64,000 nucleotides of DNA, from assembly GCF_902729435.1 (NCBI RefSeq), contig NZ_CACVCG010000046.1, positions 1 through 64,000 on the forward strand, read 5' to 3'. Below the pieces are notes generated by a model, which was not told where the DNA came from, made no database searches, and worked only from the letters and a program-made list of their open reading frames with translations. This DNA is from Magnetospirillum sp. UT-4 (GTDB lineage: Bacteria > Pseudomonadota > Alphaproteobacteria > Rhodospirillales > Magnetospirillaceae). Below, piece by piece: positions 49,067 through 57,552 of this stretch; the stretch's first letter is position 1, and the number at the start of each line of letters is the position of its first letter. Made by a program: the position numbers and the translations under genes.

Positions 49067-49146
49067 GGCGGCGTCCCGGAGCGGTGTCCGTCCCGCCATG
49101 TCGGGTCCCGACCCCGGCGCGTCATCCCTGCCGGAAGGGGGAAACC

Positions 49147-49932
49147 TTATTCGACCAGGTCACGGTAGGCGTGCCAGCTGGCATGGCCGATCAGCGGCAG
49201 CGTCACCATCAGGCCGACGAAGAACAGCGCCAGGCCGGCCAGGGTGAGCGAGGCGATCAGCCCCGCCCACAGCATCAGCGGCCGCCAGTTGCGCTGGACC
49301 GCTGCGACGCTGGTCAGCATGGCGGTCATGGCATCGGTGTCGGGGCGGTCGATCAGCATCGGCACCGCCACCGCGGTCATGGCGAACACGCAGGCGGCCA
49401 GCACCGCCCCCGTCGCCATTCCCACCGCCAGGAAGGGCAGGCTGACGTCGGACAGGAACAGCGCCCCGACCAGATGGTCCAGCGAGGGCGGCGCGGCGCC
49501 GTAGAACAGCATGAACACCAGCATCGCCATGCGCACCCAGGCGATGAAGGCGATCAGCAGGAAGGCGCCGACCAGGGCGATCTGGGCGCCGTTGCGGCCA
49601 AAGGCGGCGAGCAGACCGGCGATTCCGGGCGTCTCCCCGGCGGCGAGGCGACGGCTGGATTCGTACATCCCCACCGCCGCCACCGGCCCGACCAGGGCGA
49701 AGCCGAAGCCCAGCGGCAGGATCAGGTATTCCATGTCGTAATGGCCGAGCCAGAACAGCAGCGCGAAGCCGATGGCGGCGAACACGCCGCCATACAGGAA
49801 GCTGATGCCCGGCACCGCCGCCATGTCGGCCCAGCCGGCGGCCAGCCATTGCCAGGGATGGTCCAGGGTGACGCGGCGGATGGCCGCGGGGCGGTGGGCT
49901 TCACCGGCACCGGTGGTGGTCATGAGCGGCAT
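49147..49932 (-). CDS. DUF2189-family integral membrane protein
   Basis: 261 aa with about six hydrophobic helices. The signature N-terminal segment RRVTLDHPWQWLAAGWADM and a first helix FLYGGVFAAIGFALLFWLG match DUF2189. The family is often near cytochrome oxidase genes in other bacteria, but not here. ATG at 49932 is preceded by GGAGGA. Function unknown; possibly a transport or assembly factor in the inner membrane. Confidence 0.8.
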   Translation of the reverse strand: MPLMTTTGAGEAHRPAAIRRVTLDHPWQWLAAGWADMAAVPGISFLYGGVFAAIGFALLFWLGHYDMEYLILPLGFGFALVGPVAAVGMYESSRRLAAGETPGIAGLLAAFGRNGAQIALVGAFLLIAFIAWVRMAMLVFMLFYGAAPPSLDHLVGALFLSDVSLPFLAVGMATGAVLAACVFAMTAVAVPMLIDRPDTDAMTAMLTSVAAVQRNWRPLMLWAGLIASLTLAGLALFFVGLMVTLPLIGHASWHAYRDLVE

Positions 49933-50083
49933 CCCCTTCCTCCGTCGATGGGATGGGTACTGTGCCTTCAGTTGGTAAGGGGCGTCGCGGACGTAAAGGG
50001 GGTAGTCCCGAGGTCCGTCACGGCCGCGCCCGACCTGCGGGTGGGGACATTCACACACTTTGTTCCAACGTCCCAACCATAGC

Positions 50084-50184
50084 CGTCATGGCCGGACTTG
50101 ATCCGGCCATCCACGTGGTGCCGCAAGACCGGCGATCGAGGTGCGAAGAGGCGTGGATGCCCGGGTCAAGCCCGGGCATGACGG
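50084..50184. repeat. Inverted pair of REP palindromes
   Basis: Two opposed copies, 50084-50115 and 50152-50184, of the CGTCATG-SCGGRCTTGAYCCGGS-family palindrome, about 36 bases apart. The same arrangement occurs at 35131-35565. Such pairs form stable hairpins and can act as mRNA stabilisers or targets for insertion elements. Confidence 0.75.
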
Positions 50185-50209
50185 TATAGAAGGCCGAACC
50201 CGGCCGCCC

Positions 50210-50482
50210 CTAATGCCCGCAGCCGCAGCCGCCGTGGCCGCAGCCGCCGGTGTCCGCGTCGGGTTCGTCGCCGGGGCGGAAGATGGCGCCGGGATAGATG
50301 TGGGCCGACTTGCCGTCGCAGGCCACCGCCACGTAATTGGCGCCTTCGGCATCGGTCAGCAGTTCCATTTCCAGGCGGCCCTGCTCGATGGCGGTCACCA
50401 CCTCGGTCTCGCTGGTCTCCAGGGCCTTGGCGACGGCGCCGATGAGGGCGGTGATCTCGTCGTACATCTCGCGGTCATCCAT
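50210..50482 (-). CDS. Small acidic protein with His/Cys metal-binding tail
   Basis: 90 aa. The N-terminal part is helical (MYDEITALIGAVAKALETSE). The last 12 residues, GGCGHGGCGCGH, form a dense Cys/His tail able to bind soft or borderline metals such as Ni, Zn or Cu. No family recognised. ATG at 50482 is preceded by GAGGGC. Such tails are found on metallochaperones, but no partner metalloenzyme lies nearby. Confidence 0.6.
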   Translation of the reverse strand: MDDREMYDEITALIGAVAKALETSETEVVTAIEQGRLEMELLTDAEGANYVAVACDGKSAHIYPGAIFRPGDEPDADTGGCGHGGCGCGH

Positions 50483-50658
50483 CGGGCGCCCTCGCTTTCG
50501 GCGGTTGGAGCCCCGGAGATACGCCCTCGCGGGGGAAAAAGGCAAGCGCCCAACTATGCCCCATTCTCGCCTCATCCTTGCCCCGTTGGCCTTAAACGCC
50601 GCTTAGGCCCGGTTGGGTAGCGTCCTCCCACATCCGGACACAACCTCTCGGAGGACGA

Positions 50659-52866
50659 ATGACCATCCTCTCCAATCCGCTGTCGTCGGGCTCGTGGAGC
50701 ACCGAAACCACTCCCGTCGAACATTATTACGGCTGCGCCTGCATCGAGTGCGCCGCCGCCTTCCAGTCCTTGCGCACCCGCGTGGTGATCGAGGACCCCG
50801 CCCAGGCCCAGCCCGACCACGTCGAGGCCGCCGCCCTGCCCTATTACACCAGCGCCCTGCTGTACCCGTCGGACTGGCGCTGGAACGCCGATTCGTCGCA
50901 CGGCACGGCGATCACCGTCAGCTACAGCTTCATGTCCTCCAACCCCGGCACCTACGGCGGCTTCCGCGCCTTCTCGGAGGCCGAGAAGGCGGCCGCCCGC
51001 GATTCGCTGGCGGAATGGGCCTCGGTCTGCAACGTCACCTTCAAGGAGGTCGCCTCGGGCGGCCAGATCGCCTTCGGCAACGCAAATGTCGGCGGCGCCT
51101 CGGGGATGACCCTGTGGCAGGGCACCAGCGGGCGCGATTCGGGCATGAAGACCACCCATGCCGACATCTACATGAGCAGCACCCAGTCCCTGAGCTACGG
51201 CGACGGCACCTTCGGCACCCGCGCCCTGCTGCACGAGATCGGCCACGCCCTGGGCCTCAAGCACACCTTCGACACGTCGGGAACCACGTTGTCGGGCGTC
51301 GAGAATACCGCCCAGTACAGCGTCATGAGCTACGACAACCCGCCCTCGACCCCCAATTCCCAGCCCTACACGCCGCAGCTCTACGACATCGCCGCGGTGC
51401 AGTACCTGTACGGCGCCAACACGGCCGCCAATGCCGGCGACACCCTCTATCAGTGGTCGTCGTCGAAGGCCGAGGTGATGACCATCTGGGACGGCGGCGG
51501 CAGCGACACCATGGACGCCTCGAACCAGTCGGCGTCCTGCACCCTCGACCTGCGCGAGGGCAAGTTCTCCAGCCTGGGGGTCTATAACGGCCAGGCCGCC
51601 AAGAACAATGTGGCGGTGGCCTTCGGCACGGTCATCGAGAAGGCGGTGGGCGGCAGCGGCGGCGACACCATCACCGGCAACGACGCCGCCAACGTCATCT
51701 TCGGCGGCGCCGGCGCCGACCGGCTGACCGGCGGCGGCGGAAGCGACGCCTTCTGCTACCGCGCCGTGGCGGAGGGCGGCGACACCATCCTCGACTTCCT
51801 GTCGGGCAGCGACCGCCTGGAGTTCTCGGCCTCGGGCTTCGGCCTCGCCGCCGGCACCCTGGCGGCATCCGACTTCGCCACCGTCTCGGGCAGCTACGGC
51901 GGCACCGCCGATGCCCGCTTCGTGTTCGATTCCACCGGCGCGCTGTGGTTCGATGCCAACGGTTCCGCCACCGGCGGCGCCACCCGCATGGCGACCCTGT
52001 CGGGCGGCAGCGTCTCCGCCTCGGACATCAAGTTGGTGGGCGACTTCACCACGCCCGACCCGACCCCCACCCCGACACCGGACCCGACGCCGACACCGAC
52101 GCCGACGCCCACCCCGACGCCGAGTGTCGTCACCGGCACCACCGGCAACGACACCCTGTCGGGGGCCGGCGGCGACGTCACCATGAAGGGCGGGCTGGGC
52201 AACGACACCTACATCGTCGATTCCCTGGGCGACACGGTGGTGGAATATTCCAGCCAGGGGGTGGACACGGTGCAGAGCGCGCTGTCCTACCGCCTCGGCG
52301 CCTACGAGGAGAACCTGACGCTGACCGGCAGCGGCAACACCTTCGGCGTGGGGTCGTCCTGGCACAACCAGATGACCGGCAACAACGCCGCCAACGCCCT
52401 GTCGGGCATGGCCGGCAACGACACGCTGAAGGGGATGGGCGGCAACGACATCCTGGTCGGCGGCTCGGGCCGGGACCAGTTGACCGGCGGTGCGGGCGCC
52501 GACACCTTCAAGTATCTGTCCACCGGCGACCTCGCCTGGCATGCCGGCAACGGCACCAAGGGCGGAATCGCCAACGACACCATCACCGACTTCGCCGCCC
52601 GTTCGGACACGCTGTGGTTCGACGACGCGGTGTTCCAGATGGCGGCGGGGACGGGCCGGAACGGGACCAACGTCTCCGAGATCGCCAGCGCCTACAACGG
52701 CAGCAACGCCGGCGGCTCCGACTTCCTGGCCGGCAAGGCCAGCCTGGTGATCGACGGCACCGGCACCGTCTACTACGACCCCAACGGCAAGGCGGCCGGC
52801 TATTACGTGGTCGCCACCCTGCAGGCGGGCGCCAACGTCCACGCTTCCGACATCGTCATCGCCTGA
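50659..52866 (+). CDS. Serralysin-like zinc metalloprotease with RTX repeats
   Basis: 735 aa secreted protease. The metzincin zinc site HEIGHALGLKH is at residues 192-202, and the Met-turn SVMSYDN near 222. Two clusters of Gly/Asp nonapeptide RTX repeats (GGAGADRLTGGGGSD near 350; GMGGNDILVGGSGRDQLTGG near 590) fold on Ca2+ and direct type I secretion. They are separated by a Pro-Thr linker (residues ~464-490) made of hexanucleotide repeats. No signal peptide, as expected for T1SS. Export genes are not nearby. The ATG follows GGAGGA. Confidence 0.9.
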   Translation: MTILSNPLSSGSWSTETTPVEHYYGCACIECAAAFQSLRTRVVIEDPAQAQPDHVEAAALPYYTSALLYPSDWRWNADSSHGTAITVSYSFMSSNPGTYGGFRAFSEAEKAAARDSLAEWASVCNVTFKEVASGGQIAFGNANVGGASGMTLWQGTSGRDSGMKTTHADIYMSSTQSLSYGDGTFGTRALLHEIGHALGLKHTFDTSGTTLSGVENTAQYSVMSYDNPPSTPNSQPYTPQLYDIAAVQYLYGANTAANAGDTLYQWSSSKAEVMTIWDGGGSDTMDASNQSASCTLDLREGKFSSLGVYNGQAAKNNVAVAFGTVIEKAVGGSGGDTITGNDAANVIFGGAGADRLTGGGGSDAFCYRAVAEGGDTILDFLSGSDRLEFSASGFGLAAGTLAASDFATVSGSYGGTADARFVFDSTGALWFDANGSATGGATRMATLSGGSVSASDIKLVGDFTTPDPTPTPTPDPTPTPTPTPTPTPSVVTGTTGNDTLSGAGGDVTMKGGLGNDTYIVDSLGDTVVEYSSQGVDTVQSALSYRLGAYEENLTLTGSGNTFGVGSSWHNQMTGNNAANALSGMAGNDTLKGMGGNDILVGGSGRDQLTGGAGADTFKYLSTGDLAWHAGNGTKGGIANDTITDFAARSDTLWFDDAVFQMAAGTGRNGTNVSEIASAYNGSNAGGSDFLAGKASLVIDGTGTVYYDPNGKAAGYYVVATLQAGANVHASDIVIA

Positions 52867-52873
52867 CGCGCGA

Positions 52874-52904
52874 CGGGGCACGGGAGATGGTCTCCCGTGC
52901 CCCG
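52874..52904 (+). terminator. Long perfect hairpin between protease and flaF
   Basis: A 14-bp perfect stem (CGGGGCACGGGAGA/TCTCCCGTGCCCCG, 3-nt loop) sits between two convergent genes. No T-tract on either side; likely a bidirectional transcription barrier. Confidence 0.6.
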
Positions 52905-52927
52905 CCATCGCCGGCGAAGGGATGCGG

Positions 52928-53263
52928 TCAGGCCTTGGCGCCTTCCAGCATGCCCTCGGAAATCTGCAGGTTGATGTTGACCAGGCTGCGGATGCCGTCG
53001 TCGGAAAGCTTCTCGACCCCTTCGAAGGTCTTGGCGGCGACGAATTCCGACAGCTTCTTCAAATTGTCCTTGGTCTCGGCGGTCAGCGAGCAGTCGCCCG
53101 CCATCACCAGCGAGCGGATGGCCACCCAGACCTCCAGGTTGTCGTTGAGGGCGGCGACCAGGACACCCAGATCCTTGGCCTCGCGCGCGTTGTCCAGCGC
53201 GATGGCGCAACGGGAAAGCTGGAAGGCCTGTTCCTCGACCAGCGACAGAGACGTATCGTCCAT
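52928..53263 (-). CDS. flaF: FlaF flagellar biosynthesis regulator
   Basis: 111 aa, family length. Matches the alphaproteobacterial FlaF pattern: an N-terminal helix with Arg/Asp (QLSRCAIALDNAREAKDLGV), a core LVAALNDNLEVWVAIRSLVM, and a C-terminal helix ETKDNLKKLSEFVAAKTFEG. In Caulobacter FlaF is needed for flagellin synthesis/secretion together with FlbT. No flbT or flagellin gene is in the window. Its neighbour is the nucleotide-sugar locus, consistent with flagellin glycosylation. GGGAGG precedes the ATG. Confidence 0.7.
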   Translation of the reverse strand: MDDTSLSLVEEQAFQLSRCAIALDNAREAKDLGVLVAALNDNLEVWVAIRSLVMAGDCSLTAETKDNLKKLSEFVAAKTFEGVEKLSDDGIRSLVNINLQISEGMLEGAKA

Positions 53264-53329
53264 TCCCGGATCCTCCCTTTCAAAACTGATGCAACTATGT
53301 ACAAAGGCGCGGATGCGCGCAAGTCGCCA

Positions 53330-54343
53330 TCACCGGTTCGGGCAGACGTCGCCGGCCGCCACCCGGCCGCGCCAATACTCGAGCAGGTCGGCCATGGTCG
53401 TCTCGAACGAAATTTCGGGCCGCCAGCCGGTATGGGCTGTGAATTTGGCGGTGTCGGGCACCTGCAGGTCGGCATCCACGGGGCGCAGCCGCTCGGGATC
53501 GGTTTCGACCCGGATATCCCGGCGGGTGGACAACGACAGCAGGTACCTCAGCATGTCGCCCACCGAACAGCTGAAGGTGCCGCCGATGTTGTAGTATTCG
53601 CCCGCCACCGGGTTGACGGTGACCAGCATGTGATAGGCGCGCACGGCGTCGCGCACGTCCGACCAGGTGCGCAGCGACTCGAGGTTGCCGGTGCGCAGCG
53701 CCGGCTCCTGCCGGCCCGCCTCGATCATGGCGATCTGCTTGGCGAAGGTGGATTCGGCGAAGACGTCGCCGCGGCGGGGGCCGGTATGGGTGAACATGCG
53801 GGTGGTCATCACGCACATGCCGAAGGCCTCGGCGTAGTAGCGCCCGACCAGATCGGTGCCGACCTTGGAGATGGCGTAGGGCGAGGCCGGGTGGAAGGTG
53901 CATTCCTCGTTGATGGGCAGCTTGTCGCGGGCCACCCGGCCGAACACCTCGGACGAGGCGCAGACATGGACCACCGGCGTCGCTCCCTCCTGCACCTCAC
54001 GCAGGGCCTCCAGCAGGCGGGCGGTGCCCAGGATGTTGGTGTCCAGGGTGTCCAGCGGCGAGGTGAAGCTGGTGGAGGGATAGCTCTGGGCCGCCAGGTG
54101 GAAGACGTAGTCGGGACGGACCTTGCGCACCATGGCGCGCAGCGACACCTCGTCGCGCAGCTCGGCGTAGATCAGGTGTACCCGGTCCTTGGCGTCGATA
54201 CGCGGGATCAGGTGGCGGATGTTGTCGAGCGGGCTGCGCCAGCGGCACTGGCCCCACACCTCCCAGTCGGTGGTGGCGAGCAGGTGGTCGGCCAGATGGG
54301 AGCCGACCATGCCGGTGATGCCGGTGATCAGGGCGCGGGTCAT
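53330..54343 (-). CDS. GDP-mannose-4,6-dehydratase-type NDP-sugar dehydratase
   Basis: 337 aa extended SDR enzyme. The NAD(P) motif is ALITGITGMVGSHLADHLL. The catalytic pair is in PYAISKVGTDLVGRYYAEAF. FHLAAQSYPSTSFTSPLDTL and FTHTGPRRGDVFAE are hallmarks of the Gmd/Rmd group. The expected reaction is formation of a GDP-4-keto-6-deoxy sugar. Next to HddA- and HddC-like genes the substrate may be GDP-manno-heptose, as for the Campylobacter/Yersinia dehydratases of 6-deoxyheptose pathways. Its ATG overlaps the HddC-like stop (ATGA). Confidence 0.82.
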   Translation of the reverse strand: MTRALITGITGMVGSHLADHLLATTDWEVWGQCRWRSPLDNIRHLIPRIDAKDRVHLIYAELRDEVSLRAMVRKVRPDYVFHLAAQSYPSTSFTSPLDTLDTNILGTARLLEALREVQEGATPVVHVCASSEVFGRVARDKLPINEECTFHPASPYAISKVGTDLVGRYYAEAFGMCVMTTRMFTHTGPRRGDVFAESTFAKQIAMIEAGRQEPALRTGNLESLRTWSDVRDAVRAYHMLVTVNPVAGEYYNIGGTFSCSVGDMLRYLLSLSTRRDIRVETDPERLRPVDADLQVPDTAKFTAHTGWRPEISFETTMADLLEYWRGRVAAGDVCPNR

Positions 54344-55071
54344 GGCGAAGCCTCCTGTGCCTGGCCGGCGGAATGGAACACGGGAACCAGCGTTTGCGCC
54401 CGGGCCAGGTCCTCGGGCACGCCGATATCGATGAAGAAGCCGTCGAAGACCATGCCGTGCAGGCATCCCTCGGCGGCCAGGGCGGGGAAGATGTCGGCCT
54501 CCAGCGAGCAGGGCAGCGCACCGACCCGCTCGACGATGCGCCGCTCCAGCACATAGACGCCGCCGTTGATGAGGCCGGGCCGGCCCGCCTCGCCGCGCTG
54601 GGCGAAGCGGGTGATGCGCGTTCCCTCCAGTTCGACCACGCCGGAACGCCCGGTATCGGCCAGCGGCCTGAGGGCGATGCGGCCCAGGCAGCCGGGTCCG
54701 GCCGGCAGTTCGGCCAGCGCGCCAGCGTCGCAATCGAACAGGCTGTCGCCGTTGGCCAGGACGAAGCTGGGGTGCAGATGGTCGCGCGCCGCCACCAGCG
54801 CGCCGCCGGTTCCCAGCGGTGCCGGCTCGGCGACGCAAGCCACCCTGGCGCCGCCGATGACGCGCCCGTGGTAGCGGTCGCGGAACTGGTCGGCCAGGTA
54901 ACCGCACAGCAGCAACACCTCGCGCGCGCCCCGGGCGGCGGCGCGTTCGATCAGGATGTCGAGAAACGGCCGCCCGCCCACCTCCAGCAGCGGCTTGGGC
55001 ACCGCGTCGGTCAGCGCCCCCAGCCGGGTGCCGCGCCCGCCCACCAAGAAGACGGCCTGTTCGGGGGACAC
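54340..55071 (-). CDS. Sugar-1-phosphate nucleotidyltransferase, HddC-like
   Basis: 243 aa. Signature AVFLVGGRGTRLGALTDAVP and PKPLLEVGGRPFL, with the metal-binding Asp in VLANGDSLFDCD and GLINGGVYVLERR further on. Short single-domain nucleotidyltransferases of this sort include HddC (D-glycero-alpha-D-manno-heptose-1-phosphate guanylyltransferase). GTG at 55071 follows the RmlC-like gene by 2 bp. Co-occurrence with a HddA-like kinase is the main reason for calling it heptose-specific; a hexose enzyme is possible. Confidence 0.75.
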   Translation of the reverse strand: MSPEQAVFLVGGRGTRLGALTDAVPKPLLEVGGRPFLDILIERAAARGAREVLLLCGYLADQFRDRYHGRVIGGARVACVAEPAPLGTGGALVAARDHLHPSFVLANGDSLFDCDAGALAELPAGPGCLGRIALRPLADTGRSGVVELEGTRITRFAQRGEAGRPGLINGGVYVLERRIVERVGALPCSLEADIFPALAAEGCLHGMVFDGFFIDIGVPEDLARAQTLVPVFHSAGQAQEASP

Positions 55072-55073
55072 GG

Positions 55074-55598
55074 CTATTCCCGCCCCGCATCCCGCCTGGA
55101 GAGGATCGGCGGCCCCTCCAGCGGCCACGGAATGCCCAGCGCGGGGTCGTCGTACATCACCGTCACCTGCCCGGAGCGGTCGTAGAGGGCGTCCTGTTTG
55201 TAGTGGAAGATGGCGGTCTCGGTCTGGATGTAATGGCCGTTGATGAACTTGGGCGGGATCAACACCGCCAGGCGGTTCTCGGCCGACAGCTCGAAGGTCT
55301 GCCACTGGCGGTATTGCGGCGAATCCGGGTCCCAGTTGACCACCGCCAGGAAGAACTGGCCGTGATGGCACGAAATCAGCTTGGTGGTCACCGCATCGCC
55401 GTGCAGCCCCCGCAGCACCCCCTTGCGCGACACCGAGATATCGTCCTGGATGAAGTCGGTCATGATGCCGGCGGCGTGGAAAGCAGGGCGGTTGTAGTAT
55501 TCCACGTACTCGCCGCGGAAGTCCTGGAAGCGGCTGACCGGCTCGATCAGCAGCAGGCCGTCGAGGCGGGTGGGCGTCACCTTCACCGGGTCGGTCAT
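55074..55598 (-). CDS. RmlC-like NDP-4-keto-sugar epimerase (cupin)
   Basis: 174 aa cupin. Active-site His in GVLRGLHGDAVTTKLI, second strand GQFFLAVVNWDPDSPQYRQW, ELSAENRLAVLIPPKFINGH, and the Tyr region HYKQDALYDRSG. The classic LHYQ is LHGD here, so substrate contacts differ from RmlC. In Campylobacter the homologous enzymes epimerise GDP-4-keto-6-deoxy-heptose at C3 and/or C5. It is between the nucleotidyltransferase and the DegT-type gene in a tight operon. Confidence 0.8.
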   Translation of the reverse strand: MTDPVKVTPTRLDGLLLIEPVSRFQDFRGEYVEYYNRPAFHAAGIMTDFIQDDISVSRKGVLRGLHGDAVTTKLISCHHGQFFLAVVNWDPDSPQYRQWQTFELSAENRLAVLIPPKFINGHYIQTETAIFHYKQDALYDRSGQVTVMYDDPALGIPWPLEGPPILSRRDAGRE

Positions 55599-55610
55599 CT
55601 CCCCCTCTCC

Positions 55611-56888
55611 TCAGATGGTCGCCATGAAGCTGCGGAAGGCCTCGGCCACATGGGCCAGGGCGCCGTCGTCGATGGCCTGGTGGTTGCCGAACGAAAACGC
55701 CGCCTTCATCACGTGGCCGGCATGGGGCAGATCGCCCACCACCCGGTGCGCGTAGTATTTCATGGCCGGCTGGGCGGCGATGTTGCCGGCGATGATCGGG
55801 CGGTTCTCGATGCCGCGCGCGCTGAAATGGCGGCGCAGATCGGCCACCCCGAACGGAGCCCCCGGCTTCAGCGTCACCGGGATGCCGAACCACGACGAGC
55901 GCGCCTTGGGCGTCTCGCCCTGCATGGCCAGGACGTCGCCGTATTGCGCCAGCTCCTTCTGCCAGAAGGCGGCGGTGGCGCGGCGCCGATCGACGAAGCC
56001 GGGCAGCTTGGGCAGCTGGGCCAGGCCGATGGCGGCCTGCATCTCGGTGGCGCGCAGGTTGTAGCCGACATTGACGAACAGGAACTTGGGGTCGATGTCG
56101 GGATTGGCGTCCAGGTAGGGCTGGCGGTTCTCGACCTCGCGGATCCAGCCGTGCGAGCGCAGGATGCGCATGAGATCGGCCAGTTCCGCGTCGCTGGTGA
56201 CGCAGATGCCGCCCTCCAGCGTGCTGATGTGGTGCGAGTAGTACAGGCTGAAGGTGCCGACCCGGCCGAACGAGCCCACCGCCTTGCCGTCGTAGAAGGC
56301 GCCCATGGATTCGCAGCTGTCCTCGATCAGGATCAGGTCGCGGCGGCGGCAGAGTTCGACCAGCGCGTCCATGTCGCAGGGATTGCCGTAGACGTGCACC
56401 GGCATCACCGCGCGGGTCCGGGGGCCGATGGCGCGCTCGATCTGTTCGGGATCGATGTTCAGCGTGACCGGGTCGATGTCCACCACCACCGGCACCAGCC
56501 CGCACTGGATGATCGGCCACACCGTGGTCGACCACGACAGCGCCGGCACGATCACCTCGTCGCCGGCCCGCAATCCGTCGGGGGTTGCCGGATTGGCCAG
56601 CGCCGCCACCGCCAGCAGATTGGCGGACGAGCCGGAATTGTTCATAACACCGTGGCGGCAGCCATAGGCGTTGGCGTAGTGCTGCTCGAACGCCTTCACC
56701 TTCGGCCCCTGGGTGACGAAGGTATCCAGCAGCACCTGCACCGCCGCGAAGATCTCGTCGGCGCCGTTGGTCGGCTCGTGCAGGCGGACCACCGGCGCCT
56801 CGGGATGGAACGAGAAATCGTGGTGGGCGTCGCAATAGGCGCGGATGCCGCCTTCGATCGCCTGCAGCAGGCCAGCTTTGTCGGACAT
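55611..56888 (-). CDS. DegT-fold PLP enzyme with His at the lysine site: likely NDP-4-keto-6-deoxy-sugar 3-dehydratase
   Basis: 425 aa, DegT/DnrJ/EryC1 family (MNNSGSSANLLAVAAL, GDEVIVPALSWSTTVWPI, VPVHVYGNPCDMDAL-like, IEDSCESMGAFYDGKAVG). The internal aldimine Lys of the aminotransferases is replaced by His219 in SLYYSHHISTLEGG. This same substitution defines ColD and RfbH/E1, which remove the C3 hydroxyl instead of transaminating. No Cys motif for a [2Fe-2S] cluster is visible, so ColD is the closer model. Expected product: a 3,6-dideoxy-4-keto sugar. It is 3 bp from the Nudix gene stop. Confidence 0.82.
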   Translation of the reverse strand: MSDKAGLLQAIEGGIRAYCDAHHDFSFHPEAPVVRLHEPTNGADEIFAAVQVLLDTFVTQGPKVKAFEQHYANAYGCRHGVMNNSGSSANLLAVAALANPATPDGLRAGDEVIVPALSWSTTVWPIIQCGLVPVVVDIDPVTLNIDPEQIERAIGPRTRAVMPVHVYGNPCDMDALVELCRRRDLILIEDSCESMGAFYDGKAVGSFGRVGTFSLYYSHHISTLEGGICVTSDAELADLMRILRSHGWIREVENRQPYLDANPDIDPKFLFVNVGYNLRATEMQAAIGLAQLPKLPGFVDRRRATAAFWQKELAQYGDVLAMQGETPKARSSWFGIPVTLKPGAPFGVADLRRHFSARGIENRPIIAGNIAAQPAMKYYAHRVVGDLPHAGHVMKAAFSFGNHQAIDDGALAHVAEAFRSFMATI

Positions 56889-56891
56889 GTC

Positions 56892-57419
56892 CTAATCCTT
56901 CTGCTTGGCGGCGTCGCGGAAGCGCTCGGCCATCCAGATGGCGCCGAAAAGGCACAGATCGTCGAGTTCGCCGGCCGCCGCCATCTCGCGGGTGCGGGCG
57001 GGCGAGGCGAGGACCACTTCGAACCCGTCCTCGCGGGCGCTGGCCAGGGGCCGGCAGTTCTTCGCCAGGAAGACGTGGTCCAGCACCGCGTAGCGGTTGG
57101 GCATCACCCGGATGGGACCCAGGTAATGCAGGCTGGCCGGAGCATAGCCGCTTTCCTCGGCCAGCTCGCGCAGCGCCGCGTCCTCCGGCGCCTCGCCGGG
57201 ATCGACGTCGCCCGAGGGGAATTCCAGGGTGGAAATCCCGGCGGCGCGGCGGAACTGGCGCACCAGGATGTAGTCGCCCGCCGGCGTCATGGGCACCACC
57301 AGCACGCCGCTGGCCCGCACCACCCGGTACCATGGCAGGCCCGAAGCCGCATCGACGCTGTCCCCGATCTCCTCGATCGAGAACCAGGGGGTCGTGAACA
57401 CGGTCCTGGGCTGGGTCAT
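56892..57419 (-). CDS. Nudix hydrolase
   Basis: 175 aa. The full Nudix box is present: GDVDPGEAPEDAALRELAEE-SGY (G-x5-E-x7-REUxEExGU). The N-terminal strand segment (FTTPWFSIEEIGD, VLVVPMTPAGDYILVRQFR) and length resemble ADP-sugar/GDP-mannose pyrophosphatases of the NudF/NudK group. In this operon it may hydrolyse stray NDP-sugar. ATG at 57419; longer frame to 57554 overlaps the divergent promoter region. First gene of the minus arm. Confidence 0.85.
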   Translation of the reverse strand: MTQPRTVFTTPWFSIEEIGDSVDAASGLPWYRVVRASGVLVVPMTPAGDYILVRQFRRAAGISTLEFPSGDVDPGEAPEDAALRELAEESGYAPASLHYLGPIRVMPNRYAVLDHVFLAKNCRPLASAREDGFEVVLASPARTREMAAAGELDDLCLFGAIWMAERFRDAAKQKD

Positions 57420-57552
57420 GAAGGCCGGTCGGAATGAGGCGGAAACGCGCCATCCTCGCGGCGGACGCTCTAACATTCCGTTAACCATAGCGGCACCACA
57501 ATGGCGCCCGGCCATCCCGAATCCACAGAACCGGCGCGAGGACTTTCCGGCC

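Noticed and set aside
52047-52130. CRISPR-like short repeats
   Set aside because: Repeat units are six bases, in frame, and code for a Pro-Thr linker of the protease. There are no spacers.
50659-53263. Type I secretion genes for the RTX protease
   Set aside because: Neighbours on both sides are a Cys/His small protein and flaF; no ABC transporter, membrane-fusion or TolC-like gene is present.
54340-57453. 1037-codon frame that looks like a giant fusion ending in a nucleotidyltransferase
   Set aside because: Only the last 243 codons are real (HddC-like). The rest runs out of frame through the RmlC-like, DegT-type and Nudix genes, each of which has clear motifs in its own frame.
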